Shown here piece after piece: positions 7,848 through 17,626 of a stretch of 64,000 nucleotides of DNA. Made by a program: the position numbers and the translations under genes. Origin of the DNA: Caulobacter henricii. GTDB taxonomy: Bacteria; Pseudomonadota; Alphaproteobacteria; Caulobacterales; Caulobacteraceae. Each line of letters opens with the position of its first letter. Position 1 is the first letter of the stretch. The stretch covers positions 992,001 through 1,056,000 of the forward strand of contig NZ_CP013002.1 in NCBI RefSeq assembly GCF_001414055.1, written 5' to 3'. The notes beneath the pieces were generated by a model. The model ran no database searches. It saw only the letters and a list, made by a program, of their open reading frames with translations, and was not told where the DNA came from.

Positions 7848-9301
7848 CCAAGACGCTTTCCGACCTTCTGCAGCGCGACCTGGCTGAAAATCCGGTGATC
7901 ACCGGCGTCACGGCCGACAGTCGCAAGGTCGGGCCCGGAACCCTGTTTGCGGCCCTGCCCGGGACCAAGGTCGACGGGGCCAGCTTCGCCCCCGGGGCCA
8001 TTGCCGCCGGTGCGGCCGCCGTCCTGGGGCCGGTCGGCATGGAGACCTTCTCGGTCCCGACCGTGAAGGTCGAGGATCCCCGCCGGGCCTATGCCCTGGC
8101 CTCCGCTGCCTTCTGGGGCCGCCAGCCGCCGGTCTGCATCGCGGTGACCGGCACCAACGGCAAGACCTCGGTGGCCGGCTTCTGTCGCCAGATCTTCGCC
8201 AGGCTCGGCCACAAGGCCGCCAGCATGGGGACCCTGGGCGTGGTGGTCAGCGGCCCCGGCGTCGCGGACCAGCAACTGACCCCGCCCGGCCTCACCACCC
8301 CTGATGCGGCCGATGTCGCCGAGATGATGGCCCGTCTGGCCGCCGACGGCGTCACCCACCTGGCGGTCGAGGCCTCGTCGCACGGTGTCGATCAGCGCCG
8401 GCTGGACGGCGTCACCCTGTCGGCCGCCGGCTTTACCAACTTCACCCAGGATCACCTCGACTATCACGGCTCGATGGAGGCCTATCGCGAGGCCAAGCTG
8501 CGCCTGTTCGACACCCTGCTTCCGCGGGGTGCCACGGCCGTGCTCAACAGTGACAGCGAGGCCTTCGGGGTCTTTGCCGCCAGTGCCGTGACCTCAGGCC
8601 AGAGCGTGTTCTCGGTCGGCGATGACGGGCAGGGGCTGAAGCTGGTCTCGCGCGCCCTGGCGCCGCACGGCCAGATCCTGACGGTCGAGGCCGCAGGCCA
8701 GACCTATACCATCGACCTGCCCCTGGCCGGGGGCTTCCAGGCCAGCAATGTGCTGATCGCTGCCGGCCTGTGCATCGCGACCGGCGAAGATACCGCCGCT
8801 GTCCTCAAGGCGCTGGAGAGCCTGGAAGGTGCGGCCGGGCGGCTGCAGCGGGTCGGGCGCGGAGCGCGGGGCGGCGAGGCCTATGTCGACTATGCCCACA
8901 CCCCGGACGGACTGGAGACCGTCCTGGACGCCCTGCGGCCGCACACCACCGGCAAGCTGATCGTGGTGTTCGGGGCCGGCGGTGACCGCGACCGCGGTAA
9001 GCGGCCGCTGATGGGCGAGATCGCCGCGCGCCTCGCCGATGTGGCCATCGTCACCGACGACAATCCGCGTTCGGAGGATCCTGCCACGATCCGCGCCGCC
9101 ATCCTCGAGGCTGCGCTCGGCGCGACCGAGATCGGCGATCGCCGCGCCGCCATCCGTGCCGCCGCCGCGCAGATGGCCGAGGGCGACGTGCTGGTGGTCG
9201 CCGGCAAGGGCCACGAGCAGGGCCAGCTGGTCGCCGGGGTCAACCATCCGTTCGATGACGTCACCGAAACCCTCGCCGCTCTGGAGGCCGCCGATGTCTG
9301 A
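7844..9301 (+). CDS. murE: UDP-MurNAc-L-Ala-D-Glu:meso-diaminopimelate ligase MurE
   Basis: MurE adds the third residue of the stem peptide in the cytosol. The 485-residue protein shows the ATP-binding VTGTNGKTSVAGF at about residues 101-113, the carbamylated-Lys region, the EASSHGVDQRRL block, and DDNPRSEDP near the C-terminus. The DNPR motif selects meso-diaminopimelate rather than lysine, as expected for a Gram-negative. The start is a GTG overlapping the ftsI stop; the 3' end overlaps murF by eight bases. Confidence 0.96.
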   Translation: MTKTLSDLLQRDLAENPVITGVTADSRKVGPGTLFAALPGTKVDGASFAPGAIAAGAAAVLGPVGMETFSVPTVKVEDPRRAYALASAAFWGRQPPVCIAVTGTNGKTSVAGFCRQIFARLGHKAASMGTLGVVVSGPGVADQQLTPPGLTTPDAADVAEMMARLAADGVTHLAVEASSHGVDQRRLDGVTLSAAGFTNFTQDHLDYHGSMEAYREAKLRLFDTLLPRGATAVLNSDSEAFGVFAASAVTSGQSVFSVGDDGQGLKLVSRALAPHGQILTVEAAGQTYTIDLPLAGGFQASNVLIAAGLCIATGEDTAAVLKALESLEGAAGRLQRVGRGARGGEAYVDYAHTPDGLETVLDALRPHTTGKLIVVFGAGGDRDRGKRPLMGEIAARLADVAIVTDDNPRSEDPATIRAAILEAALGATEIGDRRAAIRAAAAQMAEGDVLVVAGKGHEQGQLVAGVNHPFDDVTETLAALEAADV

Positions 9302-10682
9302 GCCTCTCTGGACCGCAGACGAGATCGCCGCCGCCACCGGCGGCCGGGTCGCCGGGGACTTCGTCGCCACGGGCGTCTCGATCGACAGTCGCAGCCTCTC
9401 GCCCGGCGACCTGTTCGTGGCCCTGACCGGTGCCCGCGACGGCCATGAGTTCGTTGTCCAGACGGCCGACAAGGGCGCGGCCGGGGCCCTGGTCTCGCGG
9501 CCGGTGCCGGTTCCGGCCGTGCTGGTCGAGGATACCTTCCGGGGGCTGGAGCGCCTGGGCGAGGCGGCCCGGCTGCGCGCCCCCCAGACCCGTCGCGGGG
9601 CCGTGACCGGTTCGGTCGGCAAGACCAGCGTCACCCGCGCCATCGAGGCCGGCCTGCGTCTGGCCGGCAAGGCCCATGCCTCGGTCAAGTCGTACAACAA
9701 TCATCTCGGCGTGCCCCTGACCCTGGCCCGCATGCCGCGCGACACCGAACGCGCCGTGTTCGAGGTCGGCATGAACCACGCCGACGAGATCACCCCGCTG
9801 TCACGCTTCATTCGTCCGCATGCCGTGGCCATCACCACGGTTGGCCCGGTGCATCTGGAAAACTTCGCCGATGGCGAGGCAGGCGTCGCCCGGGCCAAGG
9901 CCGAGATCTTTGCGGGCCTTGAGCCCGAGGGCATCGCGGTCCTGAACGCCGACAATCCCTGGTTCGACCTGCTCAAGGCCGAGGCCGAAAAGGCCGGGGC
10001 GGCGATCTGGAGCTTCGGCACGGGCGAGGGCGTCACGGCGCGCCTGACCGGCTTTGAGGCCCATGCGACCGGCGCGGTCGTGTCCATGGTGCTGCGCGGC
10101 GAGGCCATCGACTTCCCGATCCTGCAGACCGGTGTCCACTGGGGCCCCAACAGCCTGTGTGTGCTGCTGATGCTGGAGGCCCTGGGCGTTTCGCGCGAGA
10201 TCGCGCTGCAGGCCCTGGCCGCCTTCGAGCCGATCGAGGGGCGCGGGGCCGAGGCCGTGGTCCGGATCGACGGGGGTTCCTTCACCCTGGTCGACGAGAG
10301 CTACAACGCCAATCCGGTCTCGATGCAGGCGGCCCTGAAGACCCTCGGAGCCCGCAAGGTCGAGGGACGGCGCATCGCCGTCCTGACCGATATGCTCGAA
10401 CTGGGCGAGGGCAGTGCCGAGTTTCACGCCGGGCTTGCAGAGCCCCTGGAGGCCGCCGGGGTCGATCTCGCCTTTCTTGCAGGCGTCCACATGAAATCAC
10501 TGTGGGAGGCGCTTCCGCCGACTCGGCGAGGCGGCTACGCGGAGGTTACCGAAAAGTTAACAGCGGCGCTGACGGCCTCGATCCGGCCTGGCGACGTGGT
10601 GGTGGTGAAGGGGTCGAATGGCTCCAGGGCCGGCGATCTTGCCAGGGCCCTGGCGGCGCTTGATCTCGGGGGACGGGGCTGA
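9294..10682 (+). CDS. murF: UDP-MurNAc-tripeptide:D-Ala-D-Ala ligase MurF
   Basis: MurF attaches D-Ala-D-Ala to complete the UDP-MurNAc-pentapeptide. I chose the ATG at 9294 because the family N-terminus ([19 protein letters not shown]) begins there; the open frame extends further upstream inside murE but is not MurF-like. The result is 462 residues. Motifs seen: [15 protein letters not shown] (P-loop), [10 protein letters not shown], and [11 protein letters not shown]. In MurF the usual TGT(N)GK becomes TGSVGK, as here. It overlaps mraY by one base (TGATG). Confidence 0.95.
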   Translation: MSEPLWTADEIAAATGGRVAGDFVATGVSIDSRSLSPGDLFVALTGARDGHEFVVQTADKGAAGALVSRPVPVPAVLVEDTFRGLERLGEAARLRAPQTRRGAVTGSVGKTSVTRAIEAGLRLAGKAHASVKSYNNHLGVPLTLARMPRDTERAVFEVGMNHADEITPLSRFIRPHAVAITTVGPVHLENFADGEAGVARAKAEIFAGLEPEGIAVLNADNPWFDLLKAEAEKAGAAIWSFGTGEGVTARLTGFEAHATGAVVSMVLRGEAIDFPILQTGVHWGPNSLCVLLMLEALGVSREIALQALAAFEPIEGRGAEAVVRIDGGSFTLVDESYNANPVSMQAALKTLGARKVEGRRIAVLTDMLELGEGSAEFHAGLAEPLEAAGVDLAFLAGVHMKSLWEALPPTRRGGYAEVTEKLTAALTASIRPGDVVVVKGSNGSRAGDLARALAALDLGGRG

Positions 10683-11794
10683 TGCTGTATTTTCTCTACG
10701 AATGGCTGGCGCGCGGGCAGGAGCACGTGCCGCTGCTGAACCTGCTGAAGTACCTGACCTTCAGGACCGGCATGGCGATGCTCACCGCCTACATCGTCGC
10801 CGTGGCCATGGGCTCGCGCTTCATCCGCTGGATGAAGGCCAAGCAGGGCAAGGGCCAGCCGATCCGTACCGACGGCATTGCCCGCCACGTCACCGAAAAG
10901 GCCGGCACCCCGACCATGGGCGGGTTCATGATCCTGGCCGGCCTGTTCGTCGGGGCCATTCTGTGGGCCGATCTGAGCAATATCCATGTCTGGGTCGTGC
11001 TGCTGATCACCGGCAGCTATGGCGTGCTGGGCTTCATGGACGACTATGCCAAGGTCACCAAGCAGACCACGGCCGGCCTCTCCAGCGTCCAGAAGCTGAT
11101 CGCCCAGTTCGCCGTGGCCATCATTGCCGCCGTCCTGCTGATCCTGTTCGCACCGCGTTCGGAGATGGCCCCCGGCATGGAGACCAGCCTGGTCTTCCCG
11201 TTCTTCAAGACCCTGGTGATCAATCTCGGCTGGTTCTACGTGGCCTTCGCCGCTGTCACCATCGCCGGCTTCTCCAATGCCGTAAACCTGACCGACGGCC
11301 TCGACGGCCTGGCCATCGTGCCGGTGATGATCGCCGCCGCGACCTTCGGCCTGATCACCTACCTGGTCGGCAACTACAAGTTCGCCGACTATCTGAACCT
11401 GCACTTCGCGCCCGGCGTCGGCGAGCTGGCCGTGCTGTGCGGCGCGATCATCGGCGGGGGCATGGGCTTCCTCTGGTACAATGCCCCGCCGGCCAAGATC
11501 TTCATGGGCGACACCGGCTCCCTGGCCCTGGGCGGCGCCCTGGGCGCGATCGCCGTCTGCTCCAAGCATGAACTGGTGCTGGGCATTGTCGGCGGCCTGT
11601 TCGTGGCCGAGGCGCTCAGCGTCATCATCCAGGTCGGCTACTTCAAGAAGACCGGCAAGCGCGTCTTCCTGATGGCCCCGATCCACCACCATTTCGAAAA
11701 GCTGGGCTGGCCTGAATCCACCGTCGTGATCCGCTTCTGGATCGTGGCGATGATGCTGTCCTTCATCGGCCTCGCCACCCTGAAGCTGCGGTAG
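10682..11794 (+). CDS. mraY: phospho-MurNAc-pentapeptide transferase MraY
   Basis: MraY transfers phospho-MurNAc-pentapeptide to undecaprenyl phosphate, making lipid I in the inner membrane. The 370-residue protein has about ten hydrophobic segments and the catalytic Asp-rich motifs MDDYAKV (about residues 119-125), [13 protein letters not shown] (about residues 200-212) and [11 protein letters not shown]. The His-rich loop [14 protein letters not shown] near the C-terminus is also diagnostic. An 11-bp gap precedes murD. Confidence 0.97.
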   Translation: MLYFLYEWLARGQEHVPLLNLLKYLTFRTGMAMLTAYIVAVAMGSRFIRWMKAKQGKGQPIRTDGIARHVTEKAGTPTMGGFMILAGLFVGAILWADLSNIHVWVVLLITGSYGVLGFMDDYAKVTKQTTAGLSSVQKLIAQFAVAIIAAVLLILFAPRSEMAPGMETSLVFPFFKTLVINLGWFYVAFAAVTIAGFSNAVNLTDGLDGLAIVPVMIAAATFGLITYLVGNYKFADYLNLHFAPGVGELAVLCGAIIGGGMGFLWYNAPPAKIFMGDTGSLALGGALGAIAVCSKHELVLGIVGGLFVAEALSVIIQVGYFKKTGKRVFLMAPIHHHFEKLGWPESTVVIRFWIVAMMLSFIGLATLKLR

Positions 11795-11805
11795 GGAGAC
11801 CTGTC

Positions 11806-13215
11806 ATGATCCCCGTCCGTGGTTTCGAGGGCAAGACCGTCGCTGTGTTCGGCCTGGGCCGCACCGGCCTGACGGCCGCACGCGCCCTTGTCGCCGGCGG
11901 CGCCCATGTGGCGCTGTGGGACGAGAACCCCGCCAGCCAGGACGCCGCCCGGGCGGAAGGCTTCAAGGTTGTGGATCTGCGCTCGGCCGACTGGAGCCAT
12001 TTCGCGGCCCTGATGCTGTCGCCCGGCGTGCCCCTGACCCATCCCCAGCCTCACTGGACGGTGAAGATGGCCCGCGACGCCGGGGTCGAGATCCTCGGCG
12101 ACATCGAGCTCTTCGCCCGCACGGTCAATGCCGCCCCGCCGCACAAGCGGCCCAAGATCATCGCCATCACCGGCACCAACGGCAAGTCCACCACCACGGC
12201 CCTGATCGGTCACCTCTGCGCCTCGGCCGGCCGCGACACCCGGGTCGGCGGCAATATCGGCACCGGCGTGCTGGGCCTCGACGACATGCACGGCGGCGCC
12301 GTCTATGTGCTGGAACTCTCCTCGTACCAGCTGGACCTGACCAGCAGCCTCAAGGCCGACGCCACGGTTCTGCTCAACATCTCGCCTGACCATCTGGACC
12401 GGCACGGCGGCATGGACGGCTATATCGCCGCCAAGCGCCGGATCTTCCTCAACCAGGGCAAGGGCGACACCGCCATCATCGGGGTCGACGATCCCTGGTG
12501 CCAGCAGATCTGCACCGAGATCACCGCCGCCAACCGCCGCACCATCTGGCCGATCAGCGCCGGCAAGGCCATGGGCCGGGGCGTCTATGCCCTGCAGGGC
12601 GTGCTCTATGACGCCACCGGCGACCGGGTCACCGAGATGGCCGACCTGCTGCGGGCCCGCAGCCTGCCGGGCCGCCACAACTGGCAGAACGCCTGCGCCG
12701 CCTATGCGGCCGCAACCGCGATCGGCATTCCGGCCCAGGATGCCGTCGAGGGTCTGCTGACCTTCCCGGGCCTGGCCCACCGCATGGAGACGGTCGGCAC
12801 GCTGGGCCGGGTGCGCTTTGTCAATGACAGCAAGGCCACCAATGCCGACGCCGCCCGCCAGGCGATGAGCAGCTATCCCAAGTTCTACTGGATCGCCGGC
12901 GGCGTGGCCAAGGCCGGCGGCATCAGCGAACTGGCCGACCTGTTCCCGCGCGTCGCCAAGGCCTATCTGATCGGCGAGGCCTCCCTGGCCTTCGGCCAGA
13001 CCCTCGAGGGCAAGGCCCCGATCCGCCACTGCGCCTCCCTGGAGATCGCCACGGCGGCCGCCTATTCCGACGCACTGGACAGTGGCGAGGACGCGATTGT
13101 CCTGCTGTCGCCGGCCTGCGCCTCGTTCGACCAGTTCAGCGACTTCGAAGCCCGGGGCGAGGCGTTCCGGGCGGCGGTTGAAGGGCTGGGGAAGATCGGG
13201 GCCAAGGCGGGGTAG
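11806..13215 (+). CDS. murD: UDP-MurNAc-L-Ala:D-Glu ligase MurD
   Basis: MurD adds D-Glu to UDP-MurNAc-L-Ala. The 469-residue protein opens with a Rossmann motif (VAVFGLGRTGLTAARAL), then the ATP-binding ITGTNGKSTTTALIG at about residues 121-135, ELSSYQLD, and the C-terminal FVNDSKATNADAA and LLSPACASFDQF blocks typical of MurD. It is the last gene before the dcw cluster is interrupted by minus-strand genes and palindromic repeats. Confidence 0.96.
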   Translation: MIPVRGFEGKTVAVFGLGRTGLTAARALVAGGAHVALWDENPASQDAARAEGFKVVDLRSADWSHFAALMLSPGVPLTHPQPHWTVKMARDAGVEILGDIELFARTVNAAPPHKRPKIIAITGTNGKSTTTALIGHLCASAGRDTRVGGNIGTGVLGLDDMHGGAVYVLELSSYQLDLTSSLKADATVLLNISPDHLDRHGGMDGYIAAKRRIFLNQGKGDTAIIGVDDPWCQQICTEITAANRRTIWPISAGKAMGRGVYALQGVLYDATGDRVTEMADLLRARSLPGRHNWQNACAAYAAATAIGIPAQDAVEGLLTFPGLAHRMETVGTLGRVRFVNDSKATNADAARQAMSSYPKFYWIAGGVAKAGGISELADLFPRVAKAYLIGEASLAFGQTLEGKAPIRHCASLEIATAAAYSDALDSGEDAIVLLSPACASFDQFSDFEARGEAFRAAVEGLGKIGAKAG

Positions 13216-13234
13216 GGGTTTGGGGCGGGAGCGC

Positions 13235-13702
13235 TCAGATACCGAAGATGGGCTCGGGGGCAGGCTTCTCTCCGTATCTATTCGCCTGTCTAGAACCCGG
13301 AACAAGACCGACGGTGATGACAAGTAGCCAGTAGGCTACGATCCCTCCGATTGCCGTCGGCAAAATCCATTCCTGACTGGTCAATCCGAGGCGATTGATC
13401 ATTTCTTGAGTTAAGAATGAATTCGCCAGCATGATAACGACTAGTACTGAGATGAACGGTGCTTGCCACCATCCACTTAGACCAAAGTCCTGCAGCCGTC
13501 GGGCTATCAGACTACACTTGAAGGCGAGCGCGACTAGTGCCACGCCGACAAGCATCTGTACCCATGGCCAAGCTGTCACTTCATTGAATAGCTGGCCGAT
13601 CCCTGACCAGATCATCATGCCAAACCAGTAACTTTTACGAGCCATGCGGCCTTTAAAGGTGAACTGGAGGTATGACTTCCAAAAGGTCAGGTGAGGCCTC
13701 AA
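13235..13702 (-). CDS. DUF805-like small membrane protein, intruding between murD and ftsW
   Basis: This 155-residue protein matches the DUF805 pattern: an N-terminal soluble stretch with FKGRMARKSYWFG, three to four hydrophobic segments, the internal RRLQDFGLSGWW motif, and a C-terminal GLVPGSRQANRYGE. The start is a TTG at 13702; an ATG 20 codons in (MARKSYWFG) would remove conserved N-terminal residues, so I prefer the TTG. The gene is visibly poorer in GC and has less biased codon use than the flanking mur genes, and it lies antisense to the dcw operon. Both suggest a later insertion. Function is unknown. Confidence 0.75.
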   Translation of the reverse strand: MRPHLTFWKSYLQFTFKGRMARKSYWFGMMIWSGIGQLFNEVTAWPWVQMLVGVALVALAFKCSLIARRLQDFGLSGWWQAPFISVLVVIMLANSFLTQEMINRLGLTSQEWILPTAIGGIVAYWLLVITVGLVPGSRQANRYGEKPAPEPIFGI

Positions 13703-13789
13703 GGGTATATTCCAGGTTGAGTTTCAATCAGTCGTAGCAGTTCGCTGGGCGTTTGTCCTCACCCGCTAACGCGGGTGCAGCCCGTCCTA

Positions 13790-13925
13790 AAACCCTTGGT
13801 GGAATTGGAGCTCTGGCTGACGGCCTCGTCAAGGACGACGCTCTCGCGTCGCCGCGAGGCGGCGGCCCAGCAGGGGCCGTCCTTGACGAGGCCGGCAGCC
13901 AGAGCAAGCTCGCCTCCAAGGGTTT
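13790..13925. repeat. long nested palindrome, GTCAAGGAC-core family, copy 1
   Basis: An inner perfect 16-bp arm pair (13822-13837 with 13878-13893, core GTCAAGGAC/GTCCTTGAC) encloses a GC-rich loop containing CGCCGCGAGGCGGCGG. Interrupted outer pairing extends to AAACCCTTGG (13790-13799) and CCAAGGGTTT (13916-13925). A second member with the same core but different outer arms is at 18085-18233. Confidence 0.8.
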
Positions 13926-13978
13926 CAGGGCGCGGCCTGACCGCTGGGCCTGTCTTGCGAAGCTCAACCTTATCGACC

Positions 13979-14109
13979 GTCATTCCCGCCCTTGTGGCGG
14001 GAACCCCTGGTTCAGCTGAACCGTGAAACGCCAGCGAAGTGCGCGCGCACTTCGCCCCTCCTGCACCTGCGGCGGACAGAGGGGTTCCCGCCACAAGGGC
14101 GGGAATGAC
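13979..14109. repeat. inverted repeat, 30-bp perfect arms (GTCATTCC family)
   Basis: The 30 bases at 13979-14008 (starting GTCATTCCCGCCC) recur as an exact reverse complement at 14080-14109. The 71-bp centre contains further short palindromes. Elements ending in GTCATyCC...GGrATGAC recur at 18282-18397 and 18947-19052, so this is a dispersed intergenic repeat family. It lies between converging elements and could also act as a terminator for the cyclophilin gene. Confidence 0.85.
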
Positions 14110-14137
14110 GGTGAGTTATGGCGTTGGCGGGGCGTGA

Positions 14138-14752
14138 CTAGACGACCCGCCTGACCCCCACGATCGCCACCGGCGGGTTGATCATCTGGCCCTTCATGCT
14201 CGGGTTCTGCGGAACGCCGTCGGACTTGGAGGCCAGGATCTTCCTCACCACGTCCATGCCCTTGACCACCGTGCCGAAGGCCGCGAAGCCCTGGGTGTCG
14301 CCCTTGCCGCCGGGCTTGGCGTCGAGATAGGCCATCGGGCTGGCGCAGATGAAGAAGTCGGCCGTGGCGCTGCCCGGCTCGTTGCGGGCCATCGAGATGG
14401 TGCCCGTCTTGTGTCTGATCCCCGTCATCCGGGTGCTCTCATGGGCGATGGGCGCGAAGCGGCGGGTGCGGATCGAGGGGCCGGCCTGGATCGAGCCGTT
14501 GGCCGGCGCGCCCTTGGACCGTGAGGCGCGATAGAAGCTGCCGCCGTCGAACTTTTTCTTGTCCACATAGCGCAGGAAGTTGGCGCTGGTGACCGGGGCC
14601 TTCTGGTCTTCCAGCTCCACCACGATGACGCCGAGGCTCGTCTCGATGGCGACGCGGGGTTTCGGGGCCCGGGCCAGGGCGCGCAGGGGTGTGGCGAGCA
14701 GCAGGCCGGTCCCGAGCAGCAGGCCCCGGCGGGCGATCCAGGCGGTGTTCAT
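14138..14752 (-). CDS. exported cyclophilin-type peptidyl-prolyl isomerase
   Basis: This 204-residue protein has a twin-Arg-like N-terminus (ARRGLLLGTGLLLATPLRALA) consistent with export, followed by a cyclophilin domain: IETSLGVIVVELEDQKAP, NFLRYVDKKKFDGGSFYR, GTISMARNEPGSATADFFI, GFAAFGTVVKGMDVV. It is likely a periplasmic foldase of the PpiA type. The usual FxRV core reads FYRAS, so catalytic strength is uncertain. It is antisense to the dcw cluster and separates murD from ftsW. Confidence 0.9.
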   Translation of the reverse strand: MNTAWIARRGLLLGTGLLLATPLRALARAPKPRVAIETSLGVIVVELEDQKAPVTSANFLRYVDKKKFDGGSFYRASRSKGAPANGSIQAGPSIRTRRFAPIAHESTRMTGIRHKTGTISMARNEPGSATADFFICASPMAYLDAKPGGKGDTQGFAAFGTVVKGMDVVRKILASKSDGVPQNPSMKGQMINPPVAIVGVRRVV

Positions 14753-14904
14753 CGGTGTCCCCGGTCAGAATGCGATGGCGTCACCCTTAGCGCGCCGCCG
14801 CCGTGCCATCCACCGGCGAAAAGCCCGCAACCATTCGCCGCATATCCCCGGACAACAGGGGCGGCAGCAATGTTCCATTAACCCTGCGCGCCGACTCTCC
14901 GGCC

Positions 14905-16077
14905 ATGGCCACCCAGACCACCCACGCCTTTGCCAGAACCGACCGCACCGCGATCGGCATCTGGTGGTGGACGACGGATCGCTGGCTGCTGGGGGCCACG
15001 GCGATCCTGGTCACCCTGGGCGTGCTGCTGTCCTTTGCCTCCAGCCCGGCGGCGGCCCAGAGGATCGGCATCGACGACCAGTTCCATTTCGCCCTGCGCA
15101 TGTGCGTCTTCGCCAGCGCCTCGGCGGTGATCCTGCTGGGCACCTCGATGCTGTCGCCAAAGGGCGTGCGGCGGGTGGCCTTCTTCATCTATGTGGCGTC
15201 CATCGCCGTGATGATCGCCCTGCCGTTCATCGGTCACAACGCCAAGGGGGCGACCCGCTGGGTGCAGTTCGCCGGCTTCACCCTGCAGCCGTCGGAGTTC
15301 ATGAAGCCGGCCCTGATCGTGCTGGTCTCGTGGATGTTTGCCGAGGGCCAGAAGGGCGAGGGGGTGCCGGGGGTCTCGATCGCCTTCCTGCTCTATGCCA
15401 TCGCCGTCGCCCTGCTGCTGATCCAGCCCGATGTCGGCCAGACCGTGTTGATCACCGTCGCCTTCGGGGCCGCCTTCTGGATGGCCGGGGTGCCGATCTC
15501 CTGGATCATGGGCCTCGGCGGCGTGGCGGTGGCCGGCCTGTTCTCGACCTATTTCCTGTTCGACCACGTCCATGCCCGGGTGCAGAAGTTCCTCAGCCCC
15601 GACCAGGCCGACACCCACCAGATCACCCGCGCCGCCGAGGCCATCCATGCCGGCGGCCTGTTCGGTCGCGGGCCGGGCGAGGGGGTGATGAAGCGCCACG
15701 TGCCCGACCTGCACACCGACTTCATCTATTCGGTGGCGGCCGAGGAATATGGCCTGGTCTTCTCCCTGGCCCTGATCAGCCTGTTCGCCTTCGTGGTGGT
15801 GCGCGGCATGCTGAAGGCGATGAAGCTTTCCGACACCTTCGAGCAGGTGGCGGCGGCCGGATTGTTCGTGCTGGTGGGCCAGCAGGCGATGATCAATATC
15901 GCCGTGAACTTGAACATGATCCCGACCAAGGGCATGACGCTTCCGTTCATCAGCTACGGGGGATCGTCGATGCTGGCTATGGGACTGACTCTGGGCCTGG
16001 CCCTGGCCCTGCTGCGCAAGCGCCCCGGCGCCTATGGCCCCTCCAGCGACTTCATGCAGGGCGGCGCGTTCCACTAA
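14905..16077 (+). CDS. ftsW: septal peptidoglycan glycosyltransferase FtsW (SEDS)
   Basis: FtsW polymerises lipid II at the septum with FtsI. The frame is open from 14803, but the family-like start is the ATG at 14905 (MATQTTHAFARTD), giving 390 residues. About ten membrane segments are visible, along with SEDS motifs GATRWVQFAGFTLQPSEFMK, GRGPGEGVMKRHVPDLHTD (approximate) and the C-terminal PFISYGGSSMLAMGL. A GACTC site at 14893-14897 lies just before the start. One base separates its stop from murG. Confidence 0.94.
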   Translation: MATQTTHAFARTDRTAIGIWWWTTDRWLLGATAILVTLGVLLSFASSPAAAQRIGIDDQFHFALRMCVFASASAVILLGTSMLSPKGVRRVAFFIYVASIAVMIALPFIGHNAKGATRWVQFAGFTLQPSEFMKPALIVLVSWMFAEGQKGEGVPGVSIAFLLYAIAVALLLIQPDVGQTVLITVAFGAAFWMAGVPISWIMGLGGVAVAGLFSTYFLFDHVHARVQKFLSPDQADTHQITRAAEAIHAGGLFGRGPGEGVMKRHVPDLHTDFIYSVAAEEYGLVFSLALISLFAFVVVRGMLKAMKLSDTFEQVAAAGLFVLVGQQAMINIAVNLNMIPTKGMTLPFISYGGSSMLAMGLTLGLALALLRKRPGAYGPSSDFMQGGAFH

Positions 16078-16078
16078 G

Positions 16079-17167
16079 ATGAGCAAGCTTGCCGTTGTCG
16101 CCGCCGGAGGAACCGGCGGCCATATGTTCCCTGCCCAGGCCCTGGCCGAGGCCCTCAGCGCCCGGGGCTGGCGCGTGGTGCTGGCCACCGATGATCGCGG
16201 CGCGATCTATGCCGACAAGTTCCCGGCCGAGGAGCGTCTGGCCCTGTCGGCCGCCACGGCCAAGGCCGGCGATCCGATCGGCATGCTCAAGGCTGGCTTC
16301 GTGGTCGCCCAGGGTGTGCTGCAGGCCAGGGCCGCCTTCAAGCGCCTGGACCCGGCCGTCGTCGTCGGCTTCGGCGGCTATCCCGCCCTGCCGGCCCTGC
16401 TCGGGGCCCTGAGCCAGGGCCGTCCGACCGTGATCCACGAGCAGAATGCGGTGCTGGGCCGGGTCAACCGCTTCCTGGCCCCCCGCGTCAATGAAGTGGC
16501 CTGCGCCTTCCCGATCCTGGAAAAGGCCACCCCCGCCGTCCAGACCCGCGCCCATGTGGTCGGCAATCCCGTGCGCCCCCCCGTGCGCGCCCTCTATGAG
16601 GTGCCCTATCTCGCGCCGGAGGTGCAGCTGCGCATCCTGGTCACCGGCGGCAGCCAGGGCGCGCGCCTGCTGTCGGAACTGATCCCCGAGGCCGTCGCCA
16701 AGCTGCCCGAGGAGATCCGCGGCCGCCTGAAGGTCTTCCAGCAGGCCCGGGCCGAGAGCCTGGAACAGGCCCGCAAGGTCTATCGCAATGCCATGGTCGA
16801 CTGCGAGGTCGCGCCCTTCTTCCGCGACATGGCCGGCTATCTGCGCCAGTCGCACCTGGTGATCGGCCGCTCCGGCGCCTCGACCTGCACAGAACTGGCC
16901 GTCGCCGGCCGGCCCTCGATCCTGGTGCCCCTGAAGATCGCCGCCGACGACCACCAGCGGTTCAATGCCCGGCTGCTGGAAGAGGCCGGCGGCGCGGCCG
17001 TGTGCTTCGAGGACGAACTGACCGTCGACGCCATGGCCGGGGCCCTCAAGGCCCTGCTCAAGAACCCCGAGCGCCTGGCGCGGATGGCCGAAGGCGCGCG
17101 CAGCGTGGCCAAGCCGAATGCGGCCGAGGACCTGGCCGATCTGGTGGAGAAGACGGCGCGGCGCTAG
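16079..17167 (+). CDS. murG: lipid II synthase MurG (UDP-GlcNAc transferase)
   Basis: MurG adds GlcNAc to lipid I on the cytoplasmic membrane face. The ATG at 16079 gives the normal MurG N-terminus (MSKLAVVAAGGTGGHMFPA) and 362 residues; an upstream in-frame ATG lies inside ftsW. Motifs: GGTGGH, GFGGYPALPAL, HEQNAVLGRVNRFL, VTGGSQGARLLS, and GRSGASTCTELAVAGRPSIL with LKIAADDHQ. It follows ftsW by one base and ends the second dcw block. Confidence 0.96.
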   Translation: MSKLAVVAAGGTGGHMFPAQALAEALSARGWRVVLATDDRGAIYADKFPAEERLALSAATAKAGDPIGMLKAGFVVAQGVLQARAAFKRLDPAVVVGFGGYPALPALLGALSQGRPTVIHEQNAVLGRVNRFLAPRVNEVACAFPILEKATPAVQTRAHVVGNPVRPPVRALYEVPYLAPEVQLRILVTGGSQGARLLSELIPEAVAKLPEEIRGRLKVFQQARAESLEQARKVYRNAMVDCEVAPFFRDMAGYLRQSHLVIGRSGASTCTELAVAGRPSILVPLKIAADDHQRFNARLLEEAGGAAVCFEDELTVDAMAGALKALLKNPERLARMAEGARSVAKPNAAEDLADLVEKTARR

Positions 17168-17233
17168 CGCTCGCGGGAGTTGCCATTTTGTTCTTATCGC
17201 GCTAGGCTTGTGCTGCGGGATGGGAGCAGGGCG

Positions 17234-17626
17234 ATGCGGCCGCCGTTTAGCTATGTGAAATGGCCGCACCGGCCCAGGGTGATCGGACCCCGGTTCATCC
17301 CCTATCTGGACGCCGCCGGCGACCCCCATGAGGCGTCCGTCCGCATCCGCATGGGCGCTCGAGCGATCAGCACCTTCGCGCACGTGAAGGGCTTCGAGCA
17401 GGACGAGCCTTTTGACCACCTGACGGGCCGGTTCTGGGTCGAGATCGACGGCCATCGCTGGGCCCATACGTTTCGCGGCAGCGACGACATCCACCTTGTG
17501 CGGCTCTGCCTGTGGTTTTCCGGCGACTGGCTGATCCGCACGGCGCAGGAGGCGGGCCTGACCCTGTTGCCGGACAGCGGGACGCCGATGACCACCTGGC
17601 CACAGCTGTTTGCGGCGCGGCCATGA
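17234..17626 (+). CDS. hypothetical protein, first of a paralogous pair
   Basis: I do not recognise this 130-residue protein. The start at 17234 (MRPPFSYVKWPHRP) has GGAG about ten bases upstream. It is predicted soluble, rich in Trp/Arg/Asp and apparently mostly beta. Its C-terminal third (LCLWFSGDWLIRTAQEAGLTLL) aligns with that of the next gene (LIQLSGAWLIETAKARGLVLF), so the two look like tandem duplicates. Its stop overlaps the next start (ATGA). The pair sits between murG and murC inside the dcw cluster without an evident link to wall synthesis. Confidence 0.7.
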   Translation: MRPPFSYVKWPHRPRVIGPRFIPYLDAAGDPHEASVRIRMGARAISTFAHVKGFEQDEPFDHLTGRFWVEIDGHRWAHTFRGSDDIHLVRLCLWFSGDWLIRTAQEAGLTLLPDSGTPMTTWPQLFAARP